64,000 nucleotides of DNA from Gonapodya prolifera JEL478 (lineage: Eukaryota; Monoblepharomycota; Monoblepharidomycetes; Monoblepharidales; Gonapodyaceae), in assembly GCA_001574975.1 (NCBI GenBank), contig KQ965771.1, forward strand, positions 240,181 to 304,180, in the 5' to 3' direction. A program made the position numbers and the translations under genes. Of the stretch, positions 33,216 to 43,880 are shown one piece after another. Under the pieces are notes generated by a model that had not been told where the DNA came from, ran no database searches, and saw only the letters and a list, made by a program, of their open reading frames with translations. The first letter of the stretch is position 1; each line of letters starts with the position of its first letter.

Positions 33216-33838
33216 TCACTGGTATTTCATAATGTAGTGCCCTCCGCCCAACACACATTCCAAACCAACGATCCGGTGCCAACCCAATTCCTCAACTACT
33301 TGAATGCGTTTGCAACAGGATGAGGTGTCGTCTCTCAAATGAAGTAAATCAATTACTACGCAACAGTCCTCACTCTCCGCCCCAAAGACTTGGACAGCAG
33401 AGACGGAAGGACACCGTTCAAGGAGTCTTTTAACAGTACGTATGGAAGGGGTAGACGGATCCGATGCAGTGTCGTACAATTCTGTGCCGTCCTCAGCCTC
33501 ACCCACACATATATCGCTTCCTCTGTACCAGAATTGATTTGTGTGCAGTCGAGGGAAGGCACCGCACCATCTTGAATCCTGGTGGCTAGTTTAGCGATTG
33601 CTTCAGGTTCGCGGTAGCTGATGTCCTGCAAGTCAGAGATGCTGACGGTCGATGCTTCGACGGGAAAAGTTTACGAGACCACGATGGAGCGCTGGAATAA
33701 TAATCCTCGAACCTTTGACGATCGCCGACTGGATCTATTGGAATCGACGACACACCAAAGGAATCAGAGTATAGAACGCCTTCCTGTCCGCGAGGAGAAC
33801 GAGTACGCGGTGAGAATTTCGTTCGGCAGCGTCTCCAT
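33216..33838 (-). pseudogene. F-box/repeat family copy 4 (internally deleted)
   Basis: ATG 33836-33838 starts METLPNEILT, then a frameshift puts the rest of the F-box (VLVLLADRKAFYTLIPLVC) in another frame with a stop (CAATAG) after CRRF. The central ~120 residues of the family are deleted: VEASTVSISDLQD runs straight into ISYREPEAIAKLATRIQDG. The C-terminal part IRTVKRLLERCPSVSAVQVF and VVEELGWHRIVGLECVLGGG reaches the family's usual end at 33216. It lies directly upstream of copy 3 on the same strand, so the two are a tandem pair. Confidence 0.72.
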
Positions 33839-34599
33839 CGGAGAAAATGGTCAACAAGTCGGTGACCAAAGGAGAGGTAGTTGGAAAGAATCGACTTTTT
33901 ACCCGGCCCAGATTGCAGGGGAACAAGACCGATGCGCACGGTGGCAAAAGCGTCGAGTGCGCTCTTGGCGCGCTCGCGCGGATGCCCGTCGCTGCCGAAT
34001 CTGTTGCCAATCCTTCGACGCGTCGAGCTGCCATGTCCATCCGCGGGCACTCTTCTCGGGGCCGCACAACCCAGGATTGCGACCACGTTGTCCGAGGGCA
34101 TGATCAGACAGAAGAAGCATCGTCCGTGGGAAGCGTGGGTGCTGAAGTGTGGGGGGAAACCTGGCATGGTAAAAGTGGGACACCGTTCAGTGACCCCACT
34201 TTTCCAGGCATCAAGATTAGGAACGGGAACTTAAAGTCAACGAGTACGAGATAGCAGTCGCGGAAATTGAAAAGGAGGACGCTGCCGGGAACATTCAGGT
34301 GACGCAAGTTTGAAACACCCGTCATACTTTGTGCTCAAAATGTGTCCCATTATAGCTTATGGAGCTCGCTTCGTTCGCCGAGTCTTTTATGCTCACTGCA
34401 TCACAAGCTGCCGACACGCATCTAATGAGCTCAAACTCGAGCCCTCTTCCATGATTCGGACAACAAGACCTGGTAGTGTTCAACCAGATGGGCTCTCCCA
34501 ACCTTCGACTCCCGCAGTGGAACCGGATGAACACGCCCGACGGCGACGTCTCTCTCCTGCTGTAATCGACCGCATCAGGGCCTCTATAGGACTCGCTGT
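33839..34599. other. No supported gene
   Basis: 760 bp between F-box copy 4 (-) and the PPR gene (+). Overlapping ORFs on both strands, none with recognisable domains. Confidence 0.35.
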
Positions 34600-37009
34600 G
34601 CTCCAACCCCGCATCATCTCGCACCCGCTCACATTGAAACATCTCAGCGTTCTTCGAGGCCACCTCAACAGGGTGAAGGACACAAACTACTAAATGACGA
34701 AGGTTTTACGAGTACCATCCGTGCCCACGCTCGCCTGGGCGACCCGGTGGCCGCCGGAAAAGCGTGTACCACGTCCGCCTCACGCCGACGCGTCCCTCCT
34801 TCAACGCCCTCCTACATGCCTACTCCGTTGCCGGCGACCTCTGCTCTACTCTGCGCACACGTTCCGCCGCCTGCGAGCCGAGGGCGGCGAACCCGACGTC
34901 TTCTCCTACATCTGTCTGATCGGGCCTGCGTGGAGTGTAACAAACTCTCCGTCGCGTTGACGCTGTACGACAAAATGAAACTCTGTGGTGTCTACCCATA
35001 CCTCGGCACATTCACCACGCTGGTAGCCGGGTGCGTTCGCGAGGGGGACCACGAGCGCGCAATAACGCATCTTCAACCATTGCCGCACCGACGCAGGGCT
35101 GCAACCGGACAGACACCTGTTTACTACCATGATCACGTCGTGCGCAAAGACGCGTGCTGTCGAGCGCGCACTGGATATGTACGATGAAATGACCACCGAG
35201 CGTGGTCTTGTTCCGTCGCTCGAAATATACAACGCCCTCTTGCTTGCCCTCAGCACCAGTCTAGGCTTCCGCGGTGAGATCCCCGGATCCGCGCCCGGAT
35301 GCAGCTGGAGGGTATCCGCCCCGACGCGCGGACTATGGACGCTCTGCTCAACGCGGCCTCGCATGTGGGACTTGCTCGAGGCGAGGGCCGTGTGGAACGA
35401 AAGTGTGCGACTCCACCAAGCCGACAGTTTTCTTTTTGGGTATCTGATTAGGGCGTATTCGAACGCCATGGAAGATTGGATGCTCGAGGTGCAGAAGCGG
35501 TGAAGGGAGGCGGATCAGCGTGATTCGCAGTCATGAAATGACCGACGAAGACGAAAGTCGAGTGATGGAGATGATGTGAAGGTGCAGGCGGATGCGTGTG
35601 ATAGTGGTGCTGTTGAGCCACTGTTTCGCGACCGGTTGGAGTCTAGGAGGCTGTCTGATGTTGCCCTCGTGCGAAGTCAAAATGAACTAGGCGATGATGA
35701 CGATGATGACCTCGATTTGGGCAGTTTTGATAACGGGTCGTTTGAGAGGCTGAGTGGTCCAGAGATGAGTAGCATTTCGTTGGACGATCTGGATGAGACC
35801 ACTTTGGGATATACCGAGAATGCAGTGCGTGTGCCAACACGACAAGTTGACGAAGAAGATGTCTCCGTCGCCTCTGAGGAGCTGCACGCACCCATTCTCT
35901 CCTTCCCTCCCCTCCCACCTCTGGGCCCGCTAGATGACCGGCCAAAGTTTGTCCATTACCCTCTGCTCGAGCGGCCAGTGCGGAACGAGCATGACGCTAT
36001 GGCCGAGGCCCAGGCGCTGTTCGAATGGGCGCTGCGGACTGTTGAACACTCGGAAGCGCCGATTTCGGTGGCACAGGATGTCACCTATGTCGTGGAGAAT
36101 GAGTTGCAGCAGGACGGAGTGGAGGTGGAACGGAGGCTGAGAGACACGGGCCGTGAAGGGGGAGGTCATCTCGAGCACAATACCTGTAAAGGAAAGGAAA
36201 TGAGACGCACAAATCGAAAGTGTCCATGGAACCTGATGCGGATACTGACCTGAACCCTGATACAGTTGTTCCTCACGCACCTCATCATGTGCAAGAAGTC
36301 AGTGCCCCCATTTCCACCACTATATCCACCGCTCCACTTTCAATGCGGGATCAACCATTGTTAAATCCCTTGACTCTCCGTGCATATCTTTCTTTGCACC
36401 TTCACCATCTCCCAACACGGCGTCAGATCCCTCTCATGTCCGCGGACTTGCACGTACGTCTCCGATTCGTGCCGCGTGCCAAAACGCGGTTTCTGGTTCT
36501 TGAGGTGATCGTGCAGGACCCTGAGCTGTTGAAAGGCCAGGGCGAAAGCTATTGGGAGGACCTTTGGCGTGGGATGGTGCCGAGGAGGCAAAAGATCCGC
36601 AATCTGGAAGAAGCCCAACGGGAGCGAAGACGAGTAGATCAAGGCCGGGGAAGGTGCGTATGGAATGGTGCGTGGTGTAAAGCTACGTCTATTCATTATT
36701 GGGCTGATGTCTTGGTTCTGATGTGGTCAGCCTTGAATCTCTCCACACCTTTCGCCGACCTTATTACCTTCCACTTCCTTGCGACGGTTGCTTCAACTCA
36801 CAGAGCAAAGGTTTTTGGACACTCTCAGCGAAGTCCAACGGCACCTTCGCCGCAACTGGGTCGGAGCAGGTTGGTGGGGCTGAGATGCAATCGGGGTGGG
36901 GAAGAAGGAGCTCCACGACATGGAGATGCGGTCACAGAATATTCAAACAACTAATCAAAGGCAGAGGGAATGGGTGACCTTGCGCAGTGAAGACGGAGTG
37001 GTTCGCTAA
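34600..37009 (+). pseudogene. Pentatricopeptide-repeat (PPR) protein, frame-broken
   Basis: At least four consecutive PPR units can be read, but not in one frame: LTPTRPSFNALLHAYSVAGD, LRAEGGEPDVFSYICLIGAC, MKLCGVYPYLGTFTTLVAGC with REGDHERAI, GLQPDRHLFTTMITSCAKTR with VERALDMYDEM, LVPSLEIYNALLLALS, and IRPDARTMDALLNAASHVG. PPR proteins bind organellar RNA in a sequence-specific way and are mitochondrial in fungi. Frame changes occur near 34760, 34930, 35085, 35270 and 35370. The region 35576-36250 continues as an acidic, open frame (DLGSFDNGSFERLSGPEMSS), and 36220-37009 continues with further changes (LQLTEQRFLDTLSEVQRHL). The ends are approximate. Either a decaying gene or one with sequence errors; PPR genes usually have few introns. 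Confidence 0.65.
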
Positions 37010-37241
37010 CTTGTTGACCTCATCCGCCTTACGCTGAATTAATGACCTATCCGCCCATGAAGCTGAGTTGTGGAAAAGTAAGGCCCACTTAAGAGTGAAA
37101 GAAACTTGCAAGGCTGGACAGACCACCCCTCCGGTACTTTCGTTTGCATACACGGTAACTGGTGCATACAACTTTATTATATTTTCCGCCCATGACAAAC
37201 CTCATGACCACCACAAGTCGAGCAAAACACCCCACGCCACG

Positions 37242-39790
37242 TCACACCGATCCCCCTACCTCCCTCTCCAACTCCCCTCTGACCCTCTCTACCTCCCCCT
37301 CGACTTCCCTCCTCGCCTCCCTCAACGCCTCCACTTCCTCACCTCTGCGTCCCCTGCGCGCGTCATCCTCTTGCTTCCTCAGCTGCTCCGCTTGTACGCT
37401 CAGAGCGTCAAGTTGGGCGTGGAGGTCGCGGACACGGTCTGGGTCGGGCGAGACGAAAAGAGGTGTGTCGAGTGCGGTGGGGGAGGACGGGGGTTTCGGC
37501 GGGGAAAGAGGGAGGATCCGGAGGGACAGAACGCGGGTTTGGATGTACGGAACGAGCGAGCGGGCGATAGCGTCTGCGATGCGGCGGTCGGTGGGGGTTG
37601 GGTAGGGGTGGCGGGAGAGCGTTTTTCTGGTTTCAGAGCGGGGGCGGAGTAGATGGGGGAAGGGCGGGGTAGACACGGTACGCGGTTACGGGGGTAGTCG
37701 GCGATAGGGTACGACATGGGACGAAGACTCACACGACGACCTCGACCTTCTGAACCTCCTCGGCTACCTTTTTCCGAGCGTTCGACGCCACAATGAATGC
37801 TTGGTCATCAGTGGGTGTTTCGCTGTGGGTATGTTTCCAGAGCGGCATATGAAGTGTCCCACAAACAAGCACTGGTCAGTCACCACGGCATACGCGAGGA
37901 TCAAACCCTATCGCAACTTCCCCGAAACTCACCCCCACACCCCAACCGCTCTCTCGAACGCGGGCCACGACTCGGTCTCGATCCGGCGCTGAGCCTCACG
38001 CGCTCGCTGCAAGAGGGTCAGCCAAGGCGGGGGCGGGAGGAGTGAGGACAGGGCGGTGTGGCGGGAGCTGAGTGTAGGTGTGGACGGGGTGAGGAAACCA
38101 AGAAGGGGAATGTTCGCGGGGGAAACGTGAAACCTACCGATACACTATCCGCGTACACTCCTTACACGCCGTCGTCCGGTACACCTCTCTCGTGCCCTCT
38201 GCCCTCTCCTTTGTCTGCCCGGCCTTGACCTCGCCGTCTTTCGCTCCCTTCCGGTCCTTCTCTGTTCCTGCTCCTGCTCCCGCTCCGCCACCCACCACCG
38301 TCCCGCGCCACTCTTCCGCGCTCCGTACGTCAAGGGCCAGGGGAACATCCGAGGAGCAGCTGGGGAGGGAGCAGACGACGCGCCCGCAGAGGCGGCAGTG
38401 GTGGCGGCGATGGGAGAGTGTGAATGGGGTTCTGTGTGGGGGTGAGATCGGCAGGGGTGAGAGAGGTGGTGTCAATGGAAAATGGAAGCGATTGAAAGTT
38501 AGGAGGTGGAGCGGGAGTAAAAGTAAACGGACGTGGTGAGATGAAGGAGGGCGAGCGGGGAGGAGACAAGTGCCAACATACCGACAAAAGGGGCACGCAA
38601 TGACCTCGTGGTCGGACTGCCACGGTGTGATGGATTTTTCAATCGCTGCGTTGCGTTTGCAACAGTTTGGGGAGAGAACCAGTCACCACACACAGTCCCA
38701 TCACGCGCATATAACGTGCGTTTGGACATAGCTGGGGCGTACTCACATCGTGCAGACGCGGCGGCGGCAAGTTTGCGACGGACTGGATCGGGAGGGATGG
38801 AAGCAGAGATATAGGCTTTAGCGAGCTAGGGAAGTGGTAGGGGGGTCAAAAGTCAGACGTCATAGCTGGCAAATCACCCTGACTGCCCCTCAGCCTCGAG
38901 TAATGAATAAGAGAACGTACCTTTTCGACTCTCCGCTCGATCTTGTTCGTCTCCAGGGCGACGCGGTTTGCGACGGGTGCGCGGAGGGAGGCAAAAAGTG
39001 ATGTAAGAGAGCGTGTTACGCCCGCGGAGTCGGATGGAGTGGTGGGGTGGGGCGCGGTGGTGGGACGGGTGCGTCCTCGGGGTGTGATTTTACCTGACCC
39101 CGTCCCGACACCCGCACTCCCGCCACCAATGACGACCGACGTAATGACATCTTTTGCATCCTGAAATACTTCCTCTGCTACGCCCACGTCGACTGCGCGG
39201 ACGACCTCCGTTGCCACTCTCGACAGCGGTGCCGAAATCGCCCTTTGCGCATCCCGCAGCCACCCCAGTACCCTGTCCGCAACGTCGTCCTGCGCACCGG
39301 GCGGATGATCAGTGTCGAGATGGGCGTTGAGAAGTGCGAGTGAGTCGAATGAGTTTGCGCAGATGGGACATTGAAGTGTTGAAGGCAAGGACTCGTGGAT
39401 GAGTGTGGGAGTCGCAGGGGATGCAGGACGAGGCAAAGCGCGAGGTGAAGACGAAATTGAAGGGAATGAGAGTGGGCGTTGAGCGGGGGAAGCCGGCGGG
39501 CGGCGTTGGGGATTGCGATCGAGTGTTGTCACTGTTCGCGGAGGTGAAGGGCCACTGGGCTCGGAGCTGGAGCCATTAGCGTAGGCAGAGTCCGAGGCGG
39601 TCACGTAGCCGTTTGTGCTTGCTCTGGTCAGCGACGTCCGTCTGTCCAGCGACGCTCCTCCATTCGAAATAGAAGTTGATCCAAACACACGTGACGTCCG
39701 TTTTCCAGCCGGTGGGAAACTCTGCGGGGCGTGAGAGATGCCCAGTGACACCTCGGATGGGTGCCGGCTCAGCGTGGGCGGACGTGACAT
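37242..39790 (-). CDS. Vac1/Pep7/rabenosyn-type FYVE protein
   Basis: Seven exons: 39790-38921, 38825-38747, 38645-38582, 38431-38146, 38006-37933, 37822-37733, 37626-37242; 615 aa, phases consistent. A Ser/Pro-rich N-terminus is followed by a C2H2 finger (CPICANSFDSLALLNAHLDT plus DH). The FYVE domain is WQSDHEVIACPFCR / RRHHCRLCGRVVCSLPSC ... CKECTRI, including the R-R-H-H-C-R core that binds PI3P. The C-terminal third is helical and charged (LDALSVQAEQLRKQEDDARR), as expected for the Rab-binding coiled coil. Vac1/rabenosyn links PI3P, Rab5/Vps21 and Vps45 in endosomal vesicle fusion. The intron after TRI uses a GTGTAT donor, the only one that keeps frame; using the adjacent GTAGGT would not. 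Order of domains matches yeast Vac1. Confidence 0.9.
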
Positions 39791-40285
39791 TTATATACAG
39801 GATTAGTTTGCTGCCAATATGATCGGGTGAAAGGTGGTATCAAAATTTTGCCGAGACTACTTTTCATTTGTTATTAACGATACCTTTGAATGCTAATCTA
39901 CATGACCCAAAATTTTGTTCCAGTTTCCGGGCGGTCCGCTTCGATTGGGCTTATCGAAACTTCTGTATAGTCAGTTTGGATAACCTGCAGCTTCTAGATA
40001 CCCTCTGTGGCCAAGGTTCCCCCTGCCCGGTCGAATCTTAGACCGCCCACTTTTTGTATGTTTTTTTATGCCTGGGAAAGACGGGAGTGGAGGTCTTCGG
40101 AGGGCTGCTGACGGGTTGAGTGCGGGGAGTCGATTTCGCCACCACTTTTGGAAAATGAAGAGTCGTAGCGAGAGTCCAACATCTTGAGTCCTGCAAATCA
40201 AAATTACAAAATCTCTTACATTCATAACCAGCTTGCTACTTAGTCAAATCGACACTTGCTCTCGGCAAACAACAAATAGGAAATA
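39791..40285. other. No supported gene
   Basis: About 500 bp between the FYVE gene promoter and the 3' end of F-box copy 5. A weak minus-strand ORF (39971-40225) has no family resemblance. Confidence 0.4.
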
Positions 40286-41566
40286 CTACCAACTCATCAC
40301 TCTGCAACCTCCGCCCAACAAAAACTCAAGTGCGGTACGGTATTTCATTGTGGCCTCGACGGCTTTCAGGCGCCGATTACAACTCGCAGGGTCATTCTCA
40401 ATGTGAATGAAATTGAACATTTTGGGATGCATCCGATAGTCATCAGGTTGAATCTCCATTGTTGCGGAAATGTGTGGGAAGGTATCGAGGAGTCTCTTTA
40501 GTGCCAACACGGAACTGACAGCTCTGTCCATGCCGGCATCACACATACGCCATTCTTCCTCATCGACTGGATCAGGGTCCATATCCAGTTCATAAGAAAA
40601 TTCCAGATTGCGCAAACGGGGAAAAGCACCATCACTGATTGCTCTGGATAGGCCATCAATCGTCTTTGGTTCAATACTCCCAAAGTCACCGGAAAATATG
40701 AGAGTTTCAACGCGTTCGTGGATCCTTCCCCGACCATCCGACGTGCAAAAAGTAAACTTGTCCAAGTACTTTGATTCGTAGATTTGCACGTTTGGGAACG
40801 AGTATAGCAAAGACATGGGTACATCCCTGAAGATGATCTTTTGAGTACGAAGTGATTTGGTCGATTGTGCCTTAGAGTACAGTGTGGCATGTTCAAGTGC
40901 GAAAACAAGAAGAAAAAGAAACAGCAGGGCGTTACCTCGTCTTCAAAGAACTTCTCCAGAGACTCTCCACGAATGTAATAATCTTCAATATGCAGTTGAG
41001 TGACGTTCAGAGTATTCGCCATTTCCACAACCCAGGAGATTGGAAGCGAGCCGTCAACATTGATACCAAGACTGTAAAATTTAACATTGCCGAACGGAAG
41101 AGAACTCTTCAAAGCTTGCGCGATCGTGTTTGCCACTTGCTTAGGTGACACCGTTTCGAGCCCGTTTTGCTTGAGACGAAGACTTGGCAGGAGTTTATAG
41201 GGAGACCAAGAGCCACTGTCTTTGTTGGAAGATGGGTTCAGGATTTCCTCTTGTAAGCGAGGGATTGTCGAGAAGGGAGGATCCAAATCCTGAACCTGCC
41301 CGTCACAGATTGATACTAGATTGGCCATCGTGAAGTCGACACGATACCGTTCAATCGATATCCAAAAGCTCACAGTGGAAGCTTTCGACGCGAAACGTCA
41401 ACGAGTGCTTCACTTTCGACTGGATTCAAACTCTCGAACCTTTTCGGATCGCACTTTGTATCTCATGGAATCGTCGACACACCAGCGGGACGTGGGTGTA
41501 GAAACCCCTGCACTTCGCAAGGAGAACGAGGATGCGGAGAAGGACTTCGTTTGGAATCGCGTCCAT
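40286..41566 (-). pseudogene. F-box/repeat family copy 5 (best preserved)
   Basis: The F-box starts at ATG 41564-41566: MDAIPNEVLLRILVLLAKCR, FYTHVPLVCRRFHEIQ. A TGA soon after (…KGSRV stop) and a one-base shift in a GAAAGC run interrupt the connection to VSFWISIERYRVDFTMANL. From there to the end the frame is clean: SPKQVANTIAQALKSSLPFG, ISWVVEMANTLNVTQLHIED, a phase-0 intron (GTAACG...CTCTAAG, 41 kb side near 40950-40890), then SLRTQKIIFRDVPMSLLYSF, IDGLSRAISDGAFPRLRNLE, VLALKRLLDTFPHISATMEI, to TGA at 40286. It serves as the reference for the family. The break could be hidden by an unusual intron, so a functional gene lacking or retaining the F-box is not excluded. Confidence 0.7.
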
Positions 41567-41578
41567 CGGGTTTTCGAT

Positions 41579-42620
41579 GCTGGACCGGAACGGAAAACGA
41601 CTTGAGGATCTTGTAGACGTTCCTCCCTCCAAGGTGATCTCCCACCTACGGAGGAAAATCTTACAACCACTGTCCGATAGTCGCGGCGAGTCTTGGTCTC
41701 CTTATTGTTTCCGACCAAAGCTAAATCTCAAACGAAGTGAATTACTCCCGGAAACGTCAGCGAAGAGAGTAGCGGAAACCATTGTCGAGACATTGAGACG
41801 TTTGCTTCCATTTGGCAATGTGAAGCTGGAGACTTTGGCTGTCGAGATTGACGGAAAGCTCCCAATCTCGTGGGTTGTGGAGTCTCAAACAGCCTCGACG
41901 TTGCCAAAGTGAAGTTCGATGTGGACCACTACTTTTTGGCCACAAATCCGTATGCCCTTGAAGATTACTGTCAGGACGAGGTTAGGAATTTCCTCCGCGA
42001 TTCAATCTATTTGTTTGAAACATCGCATCAATTCTGCGCAATTTTTGGGCACAATCCACCGAGGCACTTCGTGCCACCGATCTCGCTCTCACGTACATCC
42101 CTGCTTCCATGTTATTTCTTTTCCCCAACGTACATTATTTGGAAACTTTGGAGAAATCGTTGGACTCCTTAATATTTTCTGCACGAGATGTTCTTGGAAA
42201 GTCGCACAATCACTTGGAGACACTCAATCTGGGCCATCTCGACGATCTCGGACCTTCTGTGATTGGCGGCTTTGCTGTGGCAATCCGCCGCGGTGCCTTT
42301 CCTCGCTTGCACGCTCTCCAATTTTATTATTTGCTGACGCTGAAGACAGCAGAGAGCTGTGAGAAGTCAAGGACAAGTACGAAGCCAATATGGATTGGTC
42401 TGTTGACTCTGTGTTGGAACTCAAGCGGCTCCTTGATTCCTGCTCTCAAGAGTCTGCCAATACTTTCGTGAAAGACTATAGCCACAGACGGTCCCATGAA
42501 ATCTTCAATTTCATCCACGTTGAGAATGACCCACTGTTTTGTACTCGGAATCTAAAAGCTATGCCATCCCGAGTCCATTCACGCCACAATCTCAAATGCA
42601 CCTTGTTTGGAGGATATTAG
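41579..42620 (+). pseudogene. F-box/repeat family copy 6 (F-box-less, inverted)
   Basis: Opposite orientation to copy 5 and starting 13 bp from its ATG. It lacks the F-box and begins at the equivalent of family residue ~65 with LDRNGKRLEDLVDVPPSKVI, then SAKRVAETIVETLRRLLPFG and LPISWVVES (frame break). SLDVAKVKFDVDHYF follows, then the intron-equivalent region, LFLFPNVHYLETLEKSLDSL, GHLDDLGPSVIGGFAVAIRR, a frame change, and SVDSVLELKRLLDSCSQESA with FNFIHVENDPLFCTRNLKA to TAG 42618-42620. Two or more frame breaks and loss of the F-box indicate a truncated pseudogene. Confidence 0.7.
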
Positions 42621-42945
42621 GTGGAAAGTCAACCACGTCATATAAAAGTCATGTCAGTGTCATGTCGCAAGTGAACTTAAGTTTTGCAAGTTAATCGACT
42701 GATGCTCAATCTGTCTTGCCCGCGGATGACCTCGTAGCGTCGACAAGGTTTTTCTGAAGTACAAGGACTTGACACTTCAATCTGCGGTATGGAGTGAACA
42801 TTGTTTGGCGTGATGCGGTCTCTCCAGAATGTTTTAATCAATAAACGAGGCTGCAGGAGAGAAGAGCCGGGAAGCGGGAGGAAAGGCGTGGCCCGTGCGC
42901 TCTCAAATGCCACCTTTTTTGTGTAACGTTCCCATCCGAAACATC
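42621..42945. other. No supported gene; upstream region of NDUFS5
   Basis: 325 bp, no ORF of interest; expected to contain the NDUFS5 promoter. Confidence 0.4.
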
Positions 42946-43880
42946 ATGTCATCAGGCTTCGGTCTCCGTGGCGGACGCGGCCGCTGCTTCCCGCACTGGC
43001 AAGAGTTCACCAAGTGCTATGGTTCGGCTGACCACCCGGACGACTGCAAACTGCAGTTCGAGGATTACCAGGAGTGCTTGTTTCACAGGAAGGAGGTGTG
43101 TATGGGTTCGCGGGGCAGATGATGGGTTTGAAGCGTGCGGGAAAGGGGTGATTGGCGGGTTCGGGTGCTTGGGAAGGGGTGGAAGGGTGGTGTCCGTTTG
43201 TCGGGCATTACCACGATGGAGGTCGAACACGAGTCGCTGGCGGACCGCGAACCCATGAAATCTCATCGAATAAAGAAGAACTGCGGTGGGGGAGGACGGA
43301 TGGCACTGCCACGTGCGGTGCCGGCGTGATGCAAACGTAATTTATCAACGTGCGTTCCTCCGGAAGCCCAGTTGTCGATGGGCCGTGAACCATACGCCGC
43401 GTATGAACTTTCATGCCCCACGTATGATACTTCAGGAATAAAGCGGAGGCCTCTATCATTCTGTTCTCTGCGCCGACGCGGGTAGTTCTGATCCAAGGAT
43501 ATTCTCGTGCATGTCACCACGACGACCGCTCGGACCGGGATGTCACTCAGGATACTGAATGCACCTTGGAATGTGCGATAAAAGGGCATGGCTTTCCGGA
43601 AATTATTATTTTCTTTGGATCTTATTCGAGGGGAGAGCTAGACGGCCTCTTGAGGAACAGGGCTTGGACGTGCGAAGATTCGCTGACACGTTATGCCTGT
43701 CTCTTAAACTCTTCTAACCATATTTACTCGTCTCTTTCCATGTTCCGCGGTCCACTTCGTGTCCCGCATTCGTCACCTGACTGCATACAGGCCGCTCGTC
43801 TCACACTCGTCCGCGAAATGCTCGAGCGCAAAAAAGTGGCAGAAAAGGCCACTGAAAAGGCTGCGGCAGGTGGAAAGTGA
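42946..43880 (+). CDS. NADH:ubiquinone oxidoreductase 15-kDa subunit (NDUFS5)
   Basis: Exon 1 is 42946-43095: MSSGFGLRGGRGRCFPHWQE, FTKCYGSADHPDDCKLQFED, YQECLFHRKE. It contains the two C-x9-C pairs (CFPHWQEFTKC and CKLQFEDYQEC) of the CHCH-type accessory subunit NDUFS5. These pairs form disulfides in the mitochondrial intermembrane space via Mia40. Exon 2 is 43791-43880: AARLTLVREMLERKKVAEKA and a Lys/Ala tail, TGA 43878-43880. Both exons are in phase 0, total 79 aa, near the family's usual 80-105 residues. The 695-nt intron is much longer than its neighbours, so an additional short internal exon may have been missed. Part of mitochondrial complex I; its presence shows an aerobic fungus with complex I. 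Confidence 0.88.
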
